DNA from: Rhodoplanes sp.
Lineage (GTDB): Bacteria > Pseudomonadota > Alphaproteobacteria > Rhizobiales > Xanthobacteraceae
NCBI RefSeq assembly: GCF_013377085.1
Contig: NZ_JACAAX010000005.1
Location: 1 to 64,000 of the forward strand
Length of the DNA stretch: 64,000 bases
Direction: 5' to 3'
The notes beneath the pieces are model-generated. The model was not told where the DNA came from and did no database searches. It was given only the letters and a program-made list of their open reading frames with translations. The position numbers and the translations under genes are program-made. Of this stretch, positions 9,206 to 17,800 are shown in pieces (within the stretch, counting starts at the first letter, position 1; each line of letters opens with the position of its first letter).

Positions 9206-9234
9206 TTGACTTCGTCCGGACAGGGCCTTATTGC
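9206..9234 (+). promoter_or_regulatory. sigma-70 promoter of tRNA-Asp
   Basis: A -35 TTGACT (9206-9211) and a -10 TATTGC (9229-9234) are separated by 17 bases. The tRNA 5' end is 18 bases after the -10. The stretch 8922-9205 between the HU start and this promoter shows no gene; it must contain the HU promoter on the minus strand. Confidence 0.55.
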
Positions 9235-9251
9235 AGCGGCTCCGAAGGTCC

Positions 9252-9328
9252 GGGGGCGTAGCTCAGTTGGTTAGAGCGTCGGCCTGTCACGCCGAAGGTC
9301 GCGGGTTCGAGTCCCGTCGCTCCCGCCA
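9252..9328 (+). tRNA. tRNA-Asp (GTC)
   Basis: A 77-nt cloverleaf with CCA encoded. The acceptor arms GGGGGCG / CGCTCCC pair with one G-U; the D-arm is GCTC/GAGC; the anticodon stem TCGGC/GCCGA flanks the loop CTGTCAC with anticodon GTC; the T-arm contains GGTTCGAGTCC. The gene is complete although its 3' part is the attachment site of the integrated element that begins here: the incoming element carried an identical 3' end, so function is preserved. Confidence 0.95.
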
Positions 9329-9330
9329 GT
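9281..9330 (+). repeat. attL (tRNA-Asp 3' end)
   Basis: Fifty bases identical to 32461-32510, running from the anticodon stem of tRNA-Asp through CCA plus two bases. The sequences diverge immediately on both sides, which fixes the repeat limits. Such tRNA 3' ends are the usual core sites of tyrosine recombinases. Confidence 0.92.
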
Positions 9331-9360
9331 TATCAATGGGATAGCTGGCATTCCGGACAC

Positions 9361-9395
9361 CGTTCCAACTTTCTGGACCGTCGCGTTCCAACTTT
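9361..9395 (+). repeat. putative integrase arm sites, left end
   Basis: Two direct copies of the 12-mer CGTTCCAACTTT (9361-9372 and 9384-9395), 23 bases apart start to start, between attL and the integrase stop codon. A third identical copy in the same orientation lies near attR (32379-32390). Their confinement to both ends of the element suggests arm-type binding sites for the integrase or its accessory factor. Confidence 0.5.
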
Positions 9396-9413
9396 TGCGC
9401 ATGGTCCGTTCTC

Positions 9414-10574
9414 TCACCGAAGCTTTGTTCGACCGGTGCGGCGCGCTTCGGTGACGCTCCGCAGGGTAGCCACGTTCACTGGCACGTAGGTGGCGAAGAG
9501 GGCATTGGACGACGACAGGGTGTTGCCCATCGCGTGGGACAGCGCCTCGGCACCGGCCCCGCCAACGATCGCCTCAACGGCGCCGCTGCGCCGGAAGTCG
9601 TGGCCGATCGTGCGTCGCTCGTTGATTCCGAACTCGATGATTCGCACGTCGCGGAAGTCGTCGCCAAGCGTATCGCTCGAATAGGGCGCGCCCGAGCGGT
9701 TCCGGAAGATGTAGGCGTCCCCGTGGAGCTCCACGCCGAGCCGCTCAAGGTAGGCCGTTAAGACTGCGATCGCGCGAATGCTGAGGACACCGCCAACTGG
9801 CTTTCCAGTCTTTCCTCGCTCAGTGAAGAACGCCTCTCCGGCGGCGCCGCGTGCGAGCTGAGAGGCTCTCAGATTGCGTACGTCACCGGGGCTCATCTGG
9901 GTGTCCCACGCCACGGCGATGACCGCCGCCAGCCCGTAGTAACCCGTCCTCCACGCTCGCTTTGCGACTCGGGCAATCTCGCCCTCGGCCCAGGTCGCCG
10001 ATCGACCGGGCGCGGCGCGATTGCGGACGCCGAGCGAAGGGTCGGCGTCGCGAACGCAGTAGCCGAGCGCAGCCGAAACCTTCCAAAGGGCCCGCCAGAT
10101 TTTGATGCACCGGTGCGCCTCTCGCAGCGAGACTGTGTCCTCGACCATGCGGCGGAAGGCCGAGATATCCTCCAGCGTCACCGTGCGCGGGTCGCAGTCG
10201 CCGAACACGGGTTTGATCCGGCGCCAGCACCGCCACCAGTCCTCCCGCGTCCGCGGCTTCTTGGTCGACCACTCGTCCGTGCGCCGATAGCGCCGGAAAG
10301 CCTCACCAAGCGAGCGCGGTGGGTAGACGGTCAGTTCCTCGGCCTGATCGGGGGACAAGTTCTCGGCCGACACCATCGCGGGGGAGGGCGCCTCGCCGCG
10401 GCGCGTCTGATCCCAGCGGCGATTCCATGCTTCGGCAATGGTCCACGCATCGGGCCCGTCCACGCCGCACGGCACCGCGTAGAAGCCCAGCCGCTTCATG
10501 GCTGCGGTCGGCTCCCAAAAGCCTCGGCGCGTCTTCCGCTTTACCCTGTAGTGCCGGATTTTGATGCGGGTCAT
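9414..10574 (-). CDS. tyrosine recombinase / integrase
   Basis: A 386-residue site-specific recombinase that should insert and excise the element at tRNA-Asp. The N-terminal half has an arm-binding and SAM-like core-binding region (about residues 85-180). The catalytic half has the full R-K-H-R-H-Y set: Arg233 (GDVRNLRAS), a lysine in ERGKTGKPV (255 or 258), His325 and Arg328 (GHDFRRSG), His347 (LSHAMG) and Tyr363 (FATYVPVN). The ATG at 10574 overlaps the stop of the excisionase-like gene (ATGA), so I prefer it to an upstream start 38 codons earlier. The gene ends 83 bases from attL, the usual position. Confidence 0.92.
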   Translation of the reverse strand: MTRIKIRHYRVKRKTRRGFWEPTAAMKRLGFYAVPCGVDGPDAWTIAEAWNRRWDQTRRGEAPSPAMVSAENLSPDQAEELTVYPPRSLGEAFRRYRRTDEWSTKKPRTREDWWRCWRRIKPVFGDCDPRTVTLEDISAFRRMVEDTVSLREAHRCIKIWRALWKVSAALGYCVRDADPSLGVRNRAAPGRSATWAEGEIARVAKRAWRTGYYGLAAVIAVAWDTQMSPGDVRNLRASQLARGAAGEAFFTERGKTGKPVGGVLSIRAIAVLTAYLERLGVELHGDAYIFRNRSGAPYSSDTLGDDFRDVRIIEFGINERRTIGHDFRRSGAVEAIVGGAGAEALSHAMGNTLSSSNALFATYVPVNVATLRSVTEARRTGRTKLR

Positions 10575-10852
10575 CGTGCTGAGCCCCGCTGCATCGCCGC
10601 GATGCGATCTTGCACGACGGTGCTGGCATCGCGGGCCACCATGGCCGGGCCGCCGCTGAACAAGTGGGGATGTCGTGCGTCGCACCAACGGTCGATTGCG
10701 CTTAGGTCGAGATTGCCCGTGTCGGGATCAGGCCGCGGAAAGCCGCGAGCGACCAAGTTTGGGAGCGTCGCGCGGAACTTGTCCAGCGACATGCCGAGTC
10801 GCCGAGCGGCGATATCCGGAGGCACGTCGCGGGGGTCCACGCGAAAGCGCAT
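10571..10852 (-). CDS. excisionase-like small DNA-binding protein
   Basis: A 93-residue protein directly upstream of, and overlapping, the integrase gene. The segment DVPPDIAARRLGMSLDKFRA, then GFPRPDPDTGNLDLSAIDRWCDAR, has the layout of winged-helix (MerR/AlpA-like) recombination directionality factors: helix-turn-helix, then a wing with a PxPD turn and a final helix with Trp. Position and fold suggest an Xis that promotes excision and perhaps represses int. This is inference from pattern and context; no exact family match is claimed. Confidence 0.6.
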   Translation of the reverse strand: MRFRVDPRDVPPDIAARRLGMSLDKFRATLPNLVARGFPRPDPDTGNLDLSAIDRWCDARHPHLFSGGPAMVARDASTVVQDRIAAMQRGSAR

Positions 10853-10855
10853 GCC

Positions 10856-11080
10856 TTATAACCTCTCCGACGACCGGCTGATGGTCATCCGATTCGTCCT
10901 AAAATTCGGCTCTTCGGTCATCACCTCGTCGCCGGCCGGCTCCTCGGCGGATGCGAAGAACAGGATAATCTTGCCATGGTCGACCTCGACGCGATGCGGC
11001 ATCACCCAGCTTTCATGGCCGCGCGCAGCATTCGGCCGAGGTCCGGCTTCCGATAGGCGGTTCACGACAGTAACGGTCAT
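10856..11080 (-). CDS. small hypothetical protein, first gene of the int operon
   Basis: A 74-residue protein of unknown function (MTVTVVNRLSEAGPRP...), rich in charged residues, with a likely beta segment at VEVDHGKIILFFASAEE. A strong ribosome site (gggagg) lies 5 bases before its ATG, and its stop is 3 bases before the excisionase-like start, so the order is this gene, xis-like, int. No membrane segment or recognised domain. It may be a regulator or simply an accessory protein. Confidence 0.55.
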   Translation of the reverse strand: MTVTVVNRLSEAGPRPNAARGHESWVMPHRVEVDHGKIILFFASAEEPAGDEVMTEEPNFRTNRMTISRSSERL

Positions 11081-11550
11081 TTGGTCCTCCCGTTAGAAGA
11101 CAGTTGAAAAATGCGTCCACTGTAACCAACCATAAGTTGTTATTTGGCGAGATGCTGATCTACCCAACGTCTTGCCGACCGGTTGGGTAGAGGCTATAAA
11201 AGACCATTGGTCTCTTTTGAACGATTCTGAAATATAAGGTAACTTGTGCAGTTCGTGCTGAAAACATTAATCTATTTCTCATTTGAGAAGCCCTTGAGGC
11301 AGTGGCTCTTTAGCGACATTGTTCCAGGAGGAGAGCGGTGAGCTGGGAGGGGTGCGAGACGCCACAGGCCCAGAATTTTTTTCAGCTCTCAAAGCTTGAC
11401 GGCTACGCTTCGATCGGAACGTCGCGTAGCAAGCGCTGAGCCTCCCCACTTCCACAACCGGGAATGAGCGAAAGTACAATTTTTATAGAGTAGGGGTTTA
11501 GCTAGGCGGCGCCGAAACTCAAAAACCGGGAGCGATCGAAGCTCCACGCC
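11081..11550. other. AT-rich intergenic control region
   Basis: About 470 bases between two minus-strand genes with no convincing gene; a 66-codon frame at 11279-11479 has no coding character. The stretch 11101-11290 is much more AT-rich than the surroundings. It holds a perfect 9-bp inverted repeat (11160-11190) and the palindrome AGACCA-T-TGGTCT around 11201-11213. It probably contains the promoter and operators of the small-gene/xis/int operon. Confidence 0.5.
11160..11190. promoter_or_regulatory. inverted repeat upstream of int operon
   Basis: Arms CTACCCAAC (11160-11168) and GTTGGGTAG (11182-11190) are perfect, with a 13-base loop, 80-110 bases upstream of the first gene of the int operon. 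An operator or a hairpin are both possible. Confidence 0.4.
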
Positions 11551-12222
11551 TCACGCCGCCGCCAGCACTCGCTTCACCGACATCGCGTGCCACGCACCAC
11601 CGCGGGGGGTCTCGACGCCATCCTGGTTGAGCTTGGCAGCGATGGCGCGCAGGCTGAGCCCCTGCTCGACCAGGGGCCGGATGGTCGGCGCGAGAGCGGC
11701 AGCGCGGGTTGCGGCCTCCGCCCGATACTTCGGCGCAAGCACCTCGGCGCCATGCCGGCCGAGCACCGTGCCACGATCCTTGGCGGCCCGCAGCGCCGCC
11801 TTCGTTCGTGCGGAAATCACGGAGCGCTCCTTCTCGGCAAGAGCGGCATATAGATGCAACAGGAACGGGTCTGTGTCGGCGCCGAGATCGGCGACGATGA
11901 ACGGCACCTTGTGTGCCATTAATCCGCTGATGAAGTGCACGTCACGCGATAGCCGGTCGAGCTTGGCAACGACTACGGGGCATTTGCGCTTCCGCGCGTC
12001 CGCCAGCGCCGCGGCGAGTTGCTGGCGTCGGTCGAGCGCATCGGCGCCCTTGCCCGTCTCGATTTCGACGTAGCCGGCAACGATCTCGAATCCCTCGGTC
12101 TCGGCGAAACGCTTCAAGGCGGACTGCTGCGCCTCCATGCCTAGCCCAGACCTGCCCTGACGGGCGGTGCTGACCCGAACATACGCGACGAGTGGTTTGA
12201 GGTCGGTCGAATTGGGGTTCAT
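11551..12222 (-). CDS. serine recombinase / resolvase family protein
   Basis: A 223-residue small serine recombinase. The catalytic N-terminal domain has YVRVSTARQ (nucleophile Ser18, Arg16), then [16 protein letters not shown] and [22 protein letters not shown]. The C-terminal part has a Hin-like helix-turn-helix ([22 protein letters not shown]). Such enzymes resolve cointegrates or invert DNA segments. It is a second recombinase inside the element, divergent from the signalling locus with about 170 bases between them. Whether it acts on the element, on the adhesin locus or is cargo cannot be told from sequence. Confidence 0.88.
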   Translation of the reverse strand: MNPNSTDLKPLVAYVRVSTARQGRSGLGMEAQQSALKRFAETEGFEIVAGYVEIETGKGADALDRRQQLAAALADARKRKCPVVVAKLDRLSRDVHFISGLMAHKVPFIVADLGADTDPFLLHLYAALAEKERSVISARTKAALRAAKDRGTVLGRHGAEVLAPKYRAEAATRAAALAPTIRPLVEQGLSLRAIAAKLNQDGVETPRGGAWHAMSVKRVLAAA

Positions 12223-12395
12223 GGCAGAGAGGTGTCACATGCATAGGAACGATTGCTTGTTACAGAACGCCGGATACCTGTCAACCGAGAAGTTATCCCC
12301 TCTCTGCCCGCCCCGGGTCCGACATGTGACTGTCATGCAGGTCACCTACGTTGGTGCCCTTGGTTTTCATGCCATGACGAGCGGGACAGGCTGTG

Positions 12396-13076
12396 ATGCC
12401 GGATGCGCCTTGTCTTGCGCGGGGCCGGACGCGTTGGGTTTGTGGCTCGCTGGGTTTTGTTCTCGGACTGACCATGTTCGCACCCGGCGCCTTGTCACAG
12501 ACGGCGATCCCGGTGCGATTATCGATCGCCGCCCAGCCGCTGCCTGCCGCTCTCGAGGCCTATAGCGCGGCATTCGGCCGTGAACTCTATTACGATGGTG
12601 CGTTGGCCGCCGGGCGAAAATCGAGCCCGGTCGAAGGGATGCTCGCCGCCGACGAGGCGTTGCGCGTGCTGCTCGGCGGAACCGGGTTGTTCGCCCGGGC
12701 GATTGGGCCGAACAGCGTGACGATCGCCCCCATCGCGCGCCGTCGCGCCGCGGAACCGACGCACCAGACCTATTTCGCCGTCGTCCAGACGACGGTCTCG
12801 CAGGCGCTGTGCGCACGGCCCGAAACCCGGCCGGGCGATGCCGACGTGCTGGTCCGGGTGTGGATCGGCCCGTCCGGACGGGTTCAGCGGGCGCAAATGT
12901 TCGACGGCTCGGATGTCCGTGGCAATTCGGCCGTGTACGAGGCGGCGCTCGAAGGCTTGCCGATTGCCGCGCCGCTCCCGGCGGATTTGCCGCAACCGAT
13001 CTCCATCGCCATCCTGGCGCTGAGGCCCGGGCAACCGACCGGGTGCGCTCCCTCGGCAACCGCCGCTGCGCGCTGA
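12396..13076 (+). CDS. secreted STN-domain protein with TonB-C-like end
   Basis: About 226 residues (a GTG one codon earlier is the alternative start). A signal peptide ends near APGALSQ. Residues about 32-105 form an STN (secretin/TonB short N-terminal) domain: VRLSIAAQPLPAALEAYSAA, a DGALAAGRKSSPVEG loop, then LLGGTGLFARAIGPNSVTI. The C-terminal part (VLVRVWIGPSGRVQRAQM...) has the pattern of a TonB C-terminal domain. In known cell-surface signalling the STN domain is the periplasmic end of a TonB receptor and talks to FecR; here it is free-standing. It is the first gene of a locus with the sigma factor 16 bases downstream. Confidence 0.75.
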   Translation: MPDAPCLARGRTRWVCGSLGFVLGLTMFAPGALSQTAIPVRLSIAAQPLPAALEAYSAAFGRELYYDGALAAGRKSSPVEGMLAADEALRVLLGGTGLFARAIGPNSVTIAPIARRRAAEPTHQTYFAVVQTTVSQALCARPETRPGDADVLVRVWIGPSGRVQRAQMFDGSDVRGNSAVYEAALEGLPIAAPLPADLPQPISIAILALRPGQPTGCAPSATAAAR

Positions 13077-13092
13077 AGGGCGCGGCTGCGAC

Positions 13093-13680
13093 ATGAGCAA
13101 CTCCAGCCAGGATGTCTTGCGGCGGTTCTTCGTGCTCGGCTACGACGAACTGCGCGCCCGGCTGGCACGCCGCTTCGGGTCGACGGATCTGGCCGGCGAC
13201 GCCTTGCACGAGACATGGTTGCGGATCGACGGCGCCGCGCCGGCGAAGGGGCTGCGCAGCCCGAAACATTACCTGCTCCGAATGGCCTATAATGCCGCGC
13301 TCAAGCGCCTGAACGCCGAGAGCGGACTCGTGACCCTGTCCGACGCCAAGGCGGCGATCGGCCTGATCGACGACGCGCCCGATCCCGAGCGCGCCGTCAT
13401 CGCGCGTCTCGAGCTCGAAACGCTGGCGCAGGCTCTGAGGGAGTTGACGCCGCGCCGGCGGACCATCCTGATCGCGTCCCGCCTCGACGGCACGCCGCTC
13501 TGGCGGATCGCCGAGCAACTGGCAATCTCCCAGCGCCTGGTCGAGATCGAGCTCCGGCATGCGCTCGCCCATTGTGCTCTGCGGCTCGATCGCAAGGTGA
13601 TACGGAGATTCGGTCCGAAGTCTTCAAAAGGATCTTCGGGGGGAGAGGATCTGGATCGATGGCAACGGGACGAGCCGTGA
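13093..13680 (+). CDS. ECF sigma factor, FecI-like
   Basis: A 195-residue RNA polymerase sigma factor of the FecI-like ECF group. Region 2 is at residues about 10-75 (DLAGDALHETWLRIDG, then LRSPKHYLLRMAYNAALKRL). Region 4 is at about 115-165 (LTPRRRTILIASRLDGTPLWRIAEQLAISQRLVEIELRHALAHC), which recognises the -35 element. A short tail follows. The gene lies between the STN-domain gene and fecR, and overlaps the latter. It should direct transcription of the downstream giant exoprotein gene and possibly of its own locus, under control of the FecR-like partner. Confidence 0.85.
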   Translation: MSNSSQDVLRRFFVLGYDELRARLARRFGSTDLAGDALHETWLRIDGAAPAKGLRSPKHYLLRMAYNAALKRLNAESGLVTLSDAKAAIGLIDDAPDPERAVIARLELETLAQALRELTPRRRTILIASRLDGTPLWRIAEQLAISQRLVEIELRHALAHCALRLDRKVIRRFGPKSSKGSSGGEDLDRWQRDEP

Positions 13681-14684
13681 GCGACGAGCCGACAGCGGCG
13701 AGCGGCGAGTCTCCCGCCCATCCGGCCGGCTGTCTCGCCGAGATCGACCGACAGGCGCACGACTGGATGGTCTGTTTCTCGGTCGGCCGCGCCGGTCCGG
13801 CCGAGCTCGCGGCGTTCCAGGCCTGGTCGGCCCGCGACCCCGCCCATGTCGAGGCGTTCCGCCAGGCCTGCCGGGTGTGGGAAGGGATCGGGCCGGCGAG
13901 CGCGCGGCTGGCCGATCACGAGCGCGCGTCCCGGGCAGCGCCGGTCCGGCCTTTCGGGCGGCGCGCCTTCCTCGGCGGTGCGCTGGCGGCATCGGTCGGA
14001 GCAGGCGTGTTCCTGGCCGCCCGGCCGCCGCTGCGGCTCTGGCCGTCCTTGTCGGAGCTCGCCGCCGATCACCGGACCGCACCGGGCGAGCAGCGCCACG
14101 TCGCCCTCACCGGCGATGTCAGCGTCGCGCTGAACACGCGCACCAGCATCGCCGTGAAAGGGACGCCCGGCGGGGTGGAGACGATCGAGTTGATCAGCGG
14201 GGAAGCCACCGTGGCGGTTGGGCCGGCCCGGGGCGGCCCGGTCACGGTGCTGGCCGGCCGGGGCCGGGTCACGGCGCACGACGCCCATTTCAATCTGCGC
14301 TACGAGGACGGCACCGGGTGCGCCACCTGCATCGGCAACGTGCTCGAGGTCGCGCTGGAGGGACAGTCGGCGTGGCTGCGGGCCGGCGAGCAAGTCGTGT
14401 TCTCCTCGGTCGGGCTCGCCGCCGTGACGGCGGCGGATCTCGCGGCCGTGACGGCGTGGAACGACGGCATGCTGGTGTTTCATGCGACACCGCTCGCCGC
14501 GGCCGTAATTGAGATCAGCCGCTACCGCGCCGCCCCGATCATCCTCACGAATCCGGCGCTCGGTCGACGGCTGTTCAGCGCCCGGTTCCCGATCGCCAAT
14601 GTCGAGGGCGTGGTGGCCCATATCCAGAGCGTCTTCGGCGCTACGGTGACGAGGCTGCCGGCCGGGATCGTGCTGCTCGGCTGA
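13659..14684 (+). CDS. FecR-like anti-sigma factor / signal transducer
   Basis: An inner-membrane protein of about 341 residues. The cytoplasmic N-terminus carries the sigma-binding DUF4880 pattern (CLAEIDRQAHDWMVCFSVGRAG...LAAFQAWSARDPAHVEAF). A transmembrane segment follows (FGRRAFLGGALAASVGAGVFLA), then a periplasmic FecR domain (RHVALTGDVSVALNTRTSI...VTVLAGRGRVTAHDAHFNLR) and a STN-like C-terminal part that would contact the STN protein. The ATG at 13659 has a good ribosome site (gggagagga); a GTG at 13677 overlapping the sigma stop (GTGA) is an alternative. Either start implies coupling with the sigma gene. Confidence 0.83.
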   Translation: MATGRAVSDEPTAASGESPAHPAGCLAEIDRQAHDWMVCFSVGRAGPAELAAFQAWSARDPAHVEAFRQACRVWEGIGPASARLADHERASRAAPVRPFGRRAFLGGALAASVGAGVFLAARPPLRLWPSLSELAADHRTAPGEQRHVALTGDVSVALNTRTSIAVKGTPGGVETIELISGEATVAVGPARGGPVTVLAGRGRVTAHDAHFNLRYEDGTGCATCIGNVLEVALEGQSAWLRAGEQVVFSSVGLAAVTAADLAAVTAWNDGMLVFHATPLAAAVIEISRYRAAPIILTNPALGRRLFSARFPIANVEGVVAHIQSVFGATVTRLPAGIVLLG

Positions 14685-14693
14685 TCCGGTCCG

Positions 14694-14734
14694 CGGCCGA
14701 CAGCCGGCGGCGGCCGAGGTCGCATATTTTTTTT
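14694..14734 (+). promoter_or_regulatory. hairpin plus T-run between fecR and giant gene
   Basis: CGGCCG at 14694-14699 and 14711-14716 can pair, and a run of eight T (14727-14734) follows ten bases later, about 100 bases before the giant gene's ATG. The gap from stem to T-run is long for a classical terminator, so partial termination (attenuation) or just a spacer are both possible. The 147-base gap probably also contains a promoter for the giant gene. Confidence 0.3.
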
Positions 14735-14831
14735 CGGTCTTCCGCGCTCCCACGGATCTACGGGCGGGCCGCGGACATCGGAACGGATGATCGCGCCAGA
14801 ACATCCGCTGCCGTTCCCGTGCGAGGACCTC

Positions 14832-17800
14832 ATGTCCGCCACCCTATGTTCCCGCCCCGAGCCGGTCCGGTGCCGATCCGTCCGCCGTGGTATCTTGCTG
14901 GCGGGCGTCAGCGCGGTGACGCTGCTGGCCGCGGGAGCCGTTCATGCGGGGGATCTTCGGTCCGGGTTTACCGGGGTGAGCCCGGTCGCGGCGGCGACGG
15001 CGGCCCAGGCGGCGACGTCGGCGCAAGCCTCGGCGGCGGCGCGGCAATCGATGGAATCGCTGGCGCGGGCCACGCAGGCGCTCAAGGCGATGCGCGACGC
15101 CCAGAGCGCGGCGAACGCGCTGGCACGCAGCGCCGCCGGCACGGTGCCGAACGGGCTCGTGCCCGGCGGGCTGATGCCGGTCGCGAACCCCAACAGCACC
15201 ACAGACGGGCTGACCGCCTGGGTCGGCGCGGCGATGCCGACGCAGAGCACCGGCGCCGGCGGCGCCGTCGACGTGACGGTACGGCAGACGCAGAGCAACG
15301 CCATCCTGTCGTGGCAGAGTTTCAATGTCGGCAGAGCCACCACGTTGACCTTCGACCAGCAGGGCAATCCGAGCTGGATCGCGCTCAACCGCATAGTCGG
15401 CACGGCCGCGCCGAGCCAAATCCTCGGCTCGATCAAGGCCGACGGCACCGTGCTGGTCATCAACCAGAACGGCATCGTCTTCGGCGCCGGCGCGCAGGTG
15501 AACGTCAACGCGCTGATCGCCACCAGCCTCGACGTCGGCCGCGTGGCGGACTTCACCGCGAACACGGTGCGGACGATCGCCCAGCGCAACCAGGAGTTCC
15601 TCGACTACGGCCTGCTCGGTTACGCCGACTCCAACAGCGGCGCGGGCGTGACCTTCTCGACGACGAGCGCCGCCAAGATCGGAACGAACCCCTTCTCCTA
15701 TCCGAATTCCGGGTCGGTGCGGGTGGAGAACGGCGCCAAGATCACCAGCGGCGACGGCGGCTATATCCTGCTGGCGGCGCCGAATGTCACCAACGCGGGC
15801 CACCTGGTCTCCACCGACGGGCAGGTGATCCTGGCGGCGGGCGACAGTCTCACGCTCACCCGCGCGACCGGCGCGTCCGACAGCGCGGACCCCGGCATCC
15901 GCGGCTTCTTTGCGAGCGTCGGCGACCTGACCTCGTCGACCAAGAGCGTTGTCAATCTCGCCACCGGCCTGATCGAGAGCCCGCGCGGCTCGATCCTGAT
16001 GACAGCGACGGTGTCGAAGGGCAACGGGGCGGTCGTCAATGCCGGCGGCCTGTTCTCGACCACCGGTGTGTCGCGCAACGGCGCTATCGAGATCCTGGGC
16101 GCGAGCGTCGAGATCGCGCCGGGCAGCGTGCTATCGATCCTGCCCGACGACAATGGCGAGACGATCCCGCAGGACCAGACCTCGCTCGCCGCCTTCAAGC
16201 GCTCGCAGGTCGTGATCAGCGGCTCCTACGACAACGCCTCCGGGCTGGCGCCCACCACGGTCGGCGGCCCGGCCCTGATCGACATCGGAGCGAATGCGCT
16301 CGTCTACGTGCCATCCGGCAACGTCACGATCGGGGTGTCGGCGGGCCAGTACACGGGACTCGGCTCGCCGGCGGGCTCGCGGGTGTTCGTCGACACGGGC
16401 GCCGTGATCGACGTCTCGGGGCTCCAGAACGTGCCGATCCCGGCGTCGCGCAACACCATCGACATCAAGGTGACGACCAACGACCTCGCCGACACCTCGG
16501 CCTATCGCAACAGTTTCCTGTACGGGACGACCGTCACGGTCGATCCGCGGCTGTCGGGCGTGCGCTCCGACGGCGTCGCATGGATCGGCTCGCCGCTGAT
16601 CAATGCGACGAGCTACTATCAGCAGGTCGGCGTCTCGGCGGCCGAGCTGATGACCAGGGGTGGCAACGTCACGCTCGGTGCGGCGAGCTTCGTCGCCGGG
16701 TCGGGGGCTGCGGCCATGGCGCCGAACGTGATCCTCAAGCCGGGCGCGGTCGTCAACGTCGCGGGCGGGTGGGTGACGTACCAGGCCGGGGTGGTTCACA
16801 CCACCCGGCTGATCGATGCGTCGGGCCGCATCGTCGACATCGGCAAGGCCGATCCCAACGCCACCTATGTCGGCGTCTACGACGGCTCGGCCGTCAAGCA
16901 TGCGCATTGGGGCGTCACCGACACCTTCACCAACCTGCTGCGGCCCGGCGGCACCTACCAGGCGGAGTACACGGAAGGACGCGACGCCGGCTCGCTCGCT
17001 CTCGTCGGCTCGGCGGCCGCCTTCGACGGCACGCTCCTGGCGGAGGCCTTCGCCGGCGTGAGGCAGATCGCCGCCGGGACGAAAGGCACCGGCACCGCGT
17101 CGGTCTATGGCGACTCGCGTGCCGTGCAGGCGGCGCCCTCGCAGCTTCCGGCCGGCGGCTACCTGCTCGTCCAGGCGCAGGGGATCGGCGGGGCCGGCGC
17201 TTTCGGCGGCGACATCGTGGTTGTGCCTGCGTCGGACTATCAGGCCAACACGGCGGGCCTCCGCTACGGGCAGGTCCTGCAGGTCGCGGCCGACGGCTCG
17301 GTGACGATCCCGACCCGCGACCCGGCTTCCTATCTGTCTGCCGAGCAGATGTCGACGATCCGCCTGTCCGACGCGCTCCTGTCGGGCTCGGGCCTCGCGG
17401 CGGTGTCGCTCGGGACCTCGGGCAATGTCACGGTGCCGAAGCGCGCGACCGTGAGCCTCGCGGCCGGCGGCGTCTTCACGGTGCTGGCGGGCCGCAAGAT
17501 CACCATCGACGGTACCGTCTCGGTGCCGTCCGGCCAGATCGCGCTCACCACCTACGACAGCAATTTCGGCATCACCGGCGGCTCGGTGTTCGCGCCGAGT
17601 GCTGCGCAAATCGGCGACCACGACATCGTCGTCGACGGCACGCTGTCGGTCGCCGGCCGCTGGGTCAACGATTTCGGCGCCGACGCGGCTGGCATGGCCG
17701 GTCCGGGCTGGCTCGACGGCGGCTCGATCACGCTCTACGCCGCGCCGCGGGTCACGCAGGGGATCGCGGGCGCGACGACCACGGCCGACCTCTCCGGAAG

